Shown here: piece by piece, positions 11,806 to 13,236 of the stretch
Position numbering within the stretch: position 1 is the first letter of the stretch
Layout of the letters: each line of letters starts with the position of its first letter
From: DATCVR01 sp036566745
GTDB taxonomy: Bacteria > Actinomycetota > Actinomycetes > Jiangellales > Jiangellaceae
Direction: 5' to 3'
NCBI GenBank assembly: GCA_036566745.1
Contig: DATCVR010000205.1
Location: forward strand, 1 to 13,236
Length of the DNA: 13,236 nucleotides
Position numbers and translations under genes: made by a program
Notes under the pieces: model-generated
Told to the model about the DNA's origin: nothing
The model's database searches: none
What the model saw: only the letters and a program-made list of their open reading frames with translations

Positions 11806-12783
11806 GTGGACGACGACGTGTCGGTTCCTGCGGGCGACGACCCCGCCGAGTCCGCTCTGGACGCGTACTCCCGCGTCGTCACCAGAGTCGCCGGCGAGCT
11901 CCTCCCCCATGTCGCCAGCGTGCGGGTCCGCGGCCAGCGAGGCGGTTACGCCTTCGAGGGGGGCGGCTCGGCCGTGGTCTTCACCGACGACGGCTACCTG
12001 ATCACCAACGCCCACGTCGTGGGTCCCACCGACGGCGGCACGGCCGCGTTCTCCGACGGCTCGGAGACCCGCTTCGACGTCGTCGGGTCCGACCCGCTCT
12101 CCGACCTCGCCGTGATCCGGGCGCGGGGAGACACACCGTCGGCGGCGCGTTTCGGCGAGGCCGACTCGCTCCGGGTCGGGCAGCTCGTGGTGGCCGTGGG
12201 CAGTCCGCTCGGCCTGGCCGGATCCGTCACCGCCGGCGTGGTCAGCGGACTCGGCCGGTCACTTCCCACCCGCAGCGGCCAGGCCGCGCGGGTGGTCGAG
12301 AACGTCATCCAGACCGACGCGGCGCTCAATCCCGGGAACTCCGGCGGCGCCCTGGCCGATGCCGAGGCACGCGTGGTGGGGATCAACACCGCGGTCGCGG
12401 GCGTGGGGCTCGGCCTGGCCGTGCCCATCAACGCCACGAGCCATCGGATCATCGGCACCTTGATGCGTGACGGCCGAGTCCGACGCGCGTATCTCGGGCT
12501 GGTCAGCACGCCTGTTCCGTTGCCGGCCGTGCTCGCCGAGCGCACCGGCCAGCGGCGCGGGCTGCGGGTCGTCGACGTCGTGACATCCGCCCCGGCCGAC
12601 CGGGCCGGCATCAAGCCGGGCGACCTCGTGCTGTCGGCCGGACGTCAGCCCGTGGCCGAGGCCGAGAGCCTCCAGCGGCTGCTGTTCGCCGAGGCCATTG
12701 GCGAACCACTACCCCTGACGGTGATGCGCAACGGCGCCATGGTCGACGTCATCGCCGTACCCACCGAGCTCGAACGCGTCTGA
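11806..12783 (+). CDS. HtrA-type trypsin-like serine protease with PDZ domain, apparently cytosolic
   Basis: The 325-residue product carries a chymotrypsin-fold protease domain (about 20-215) and one PDZ domain (about 225-320). The triad is His70 (ITNAHVV), Asp100 (LSDLAVI) and Ser179 (NPGNSGGAL); the oxyanion loop and the IQTDAALNPGNSGG text are classic HtrA/DegP. The PDZ part shows AYLGLVS and SAPADRAGIKPGDLVL. Unlike most bacterial HtrA proteins, it has no signal peptide or membrane anchor: the first 20 residues are acidic, so it should act in the cytoplasm unless exported otherwise. GTG at 11806 is chosen because GGGAGG (11795-11800) ends 5 nt upstream; GTG 11800 overlaps that site. It would degrade or refold damaged proteins, though the client is unknown. 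Confidence 0.92.
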   Translation: MDDDVSVPAGDDPAESALDAYSRVVTRVAGELLPHVASVRVRGQRGGYAFEGGGSAVVFTDDGYLITNAHVVGPTDGGTAAFSDGSETRFDVVGSDPLSDLAVIRARGDTPSAARFGEADSLRVGQLVVAVGSPLGLAGSVTAGVVSGLGRSLPTRSGQAARVVENVIQTDAALNPGNSGGALADAEARVVGINTAVAGVGLGLAVPINATSHRIIGTLMRDGRVRRAYLGLVSTPVPLPAVLAERTGQRRGLRVVDVVTSAPADRAGIKPGDLVLSAGRQPVAEAESLQRLLFAEAIGEPLPLTVMRNGAMVDVIAVPTELERV

Positions 12784-12811
12784 CCCGGCTGGCACCGCCC
12801 GCTCGGTCCAC

Positions 12812-13236
12812 TCAGTCGTCGAGCCCACGCGCCTTCAACGCATCACCCATCGCGTCGGCCTGGCGCAGCGCGCCGACCACGAGCGGCACGGCGAGCGCCC
12901 GGAGGTCACGTTCGCAGCCTCGAGCCCGCTGCGCCTCCCGGATCCGGGTGAGCAGTCCGGCCACGACCGGAACCGCCCGCAGGGCCAGCGACATCGTCAG
13001 GGCGATCCGGTCCGGGTCGATGCCGATCCGCCGCAGCGGCCCCAGCCCGCGTTCGATCGCCGCCATCAGCTCGCTCGTCCGGGTGGTCAGGGTGACCAGC
13101 CCGGCCATCGCGACGACCAGGACCACCCGCGTGGTCAGGGCGGCGGCGCTGGCCACGTCCATGACGATCCATTGCACGACGAAGAGCACCGGCACCAGGA
13201 AGCGGAGCGGGCGCAGCTGGGCCCAGGCCGCGGCGG
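12812..13236 (-). CDS. EcfT transmembrane subunit of an ECF transporter, C-terminal part (runs off the right edge)
   Basis: The visible 140 residues are the C-terminal part of an EcfT/CbiQ-type membrane subunit, which couples ATPase subunits to a substrate-binding S component for uptake of vitamins or metal ions. Hydrophobic segments include VLFVVQWIV and TRVVLVVAMAGLVTLTT. The text LGPLRRIGIDPDRIALTMSLALRAVPVV is family-typical, and two Ala-Arg-Gly motifs (AQRARG and LKARG near the end) are the coupling-helix signatures that contact the ATPases. The frame is open to the window edge, so the GTG at 13195 is internal and the start lies outside. The ATPase and S subunits are probably beyond the right edge, so the substrate cannot be told. 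It is convergent with the HtrA-like gene, 28 bp away, without an evident terminator stem. Confidence 0.9.
   Translation of the reverse strand, partial: AAAWAQLRPLRFLVPVLFVVQWIVMDVASAAALTTRVVLVVAMAGLVTLTTRTSELMAAIERGLGPLRRIGIDPDRIALTMSLALRAVPVVAGLLTRIREAQRARGCERDLRALAVPLVVGALRQADAMGDALKARGLDD

Noticed and set aside
9960..11882. A 640-residue open frame on the minus strand
   Set aside because: It is antisense to the SDR and methyltransferase genes, which have complete motifs; its text is Gly/Val/Asp/Arg-rich shadow with no domain, as expected opposite GC-rich genes.

Overview
The window is about 70% G+C or more, with codon third positions that are mostly G or C and many GTG starts. It carries a GAF-ANTAR regulator, a leaderless-looking ung very close to the mycobacterial type, a WYL regulator, an Eis-type acetyltransferase and several small actinobacterial stress proteins. 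Together these point to an actinobacterium (class Actinomycetes); I cannot place it to genus. No rRNA, tRNA, CRISPR array, insertion sequence or phage gene is visible, and the region reads as chromosomal with a stress and housekeeping flavour.

Layout. At 1-214 (-) is the N-terminus of a Ser/Thr protein kinase running off the left edge. Divergent from it is a 71-residue protein that is nearly half proline (310-525), then a WYL-domain regulator (632-1351) and uracil-DNA glycosylase (1405-2082). A structured leader of about 190 nt precedes a cold-shock protein (2346-2549), which ends at a 15-bp bidirectional terminator shared with a four-helix membrane protein (2602-3111, -). An Eis-like acetyltransferase (3219-4427) meets a MetE-like zinc enzyme (4418-5500, -) tail to tail with a 10-bp overlap. 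A second acetyltransferase gene (5733-6487) is broken by a -1 frameshift.

The stretch 6500-8253 looks like a small stress module: a GAF-ANTAR regulator (-), a CsbD-like protein (-), a 107-residue 'plasmid stabilization'/Rho-N-like protein (-) and a 47-residue GPGG-motif membrane protein (+). Each is preceded by a sequence resembling a SigB/SigF-type promoter (GNNT or GTTT, 15 nt, GGGTAC or GGGCAT), with the CsbD -35 the weakest. A 20-bp stem-loop terminator separates this block from a glycerophosphodiester phosphodiesterase (8348-9184, -).

The right third holds a translationally coupled sugar-catabolic pair, an SMP-30/gluconolactonase-type lactonase (9247-10101) and an SDR dehydrogenase (10098-10853). 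It continues with a glycine N-methyltransferase-like methylase (10932-11732), a cytosolic HtrA-type protease with a PDZ domain (11806-12783), and the C-terminal part of an EcfT subunit of an ECF vitamin or metal transporter (12812-13236, -) that runs off the right edge.

I see no obviously new multi-gene system. The observations most worth checking are the cluster of SigB-like promoters, the leader of the cold-shock gene, the leaderless starts of four genes, the frameshifted acetyltransferase, the hidden signal peptide upstream of the GDPD start, and the proline-rich small protein.
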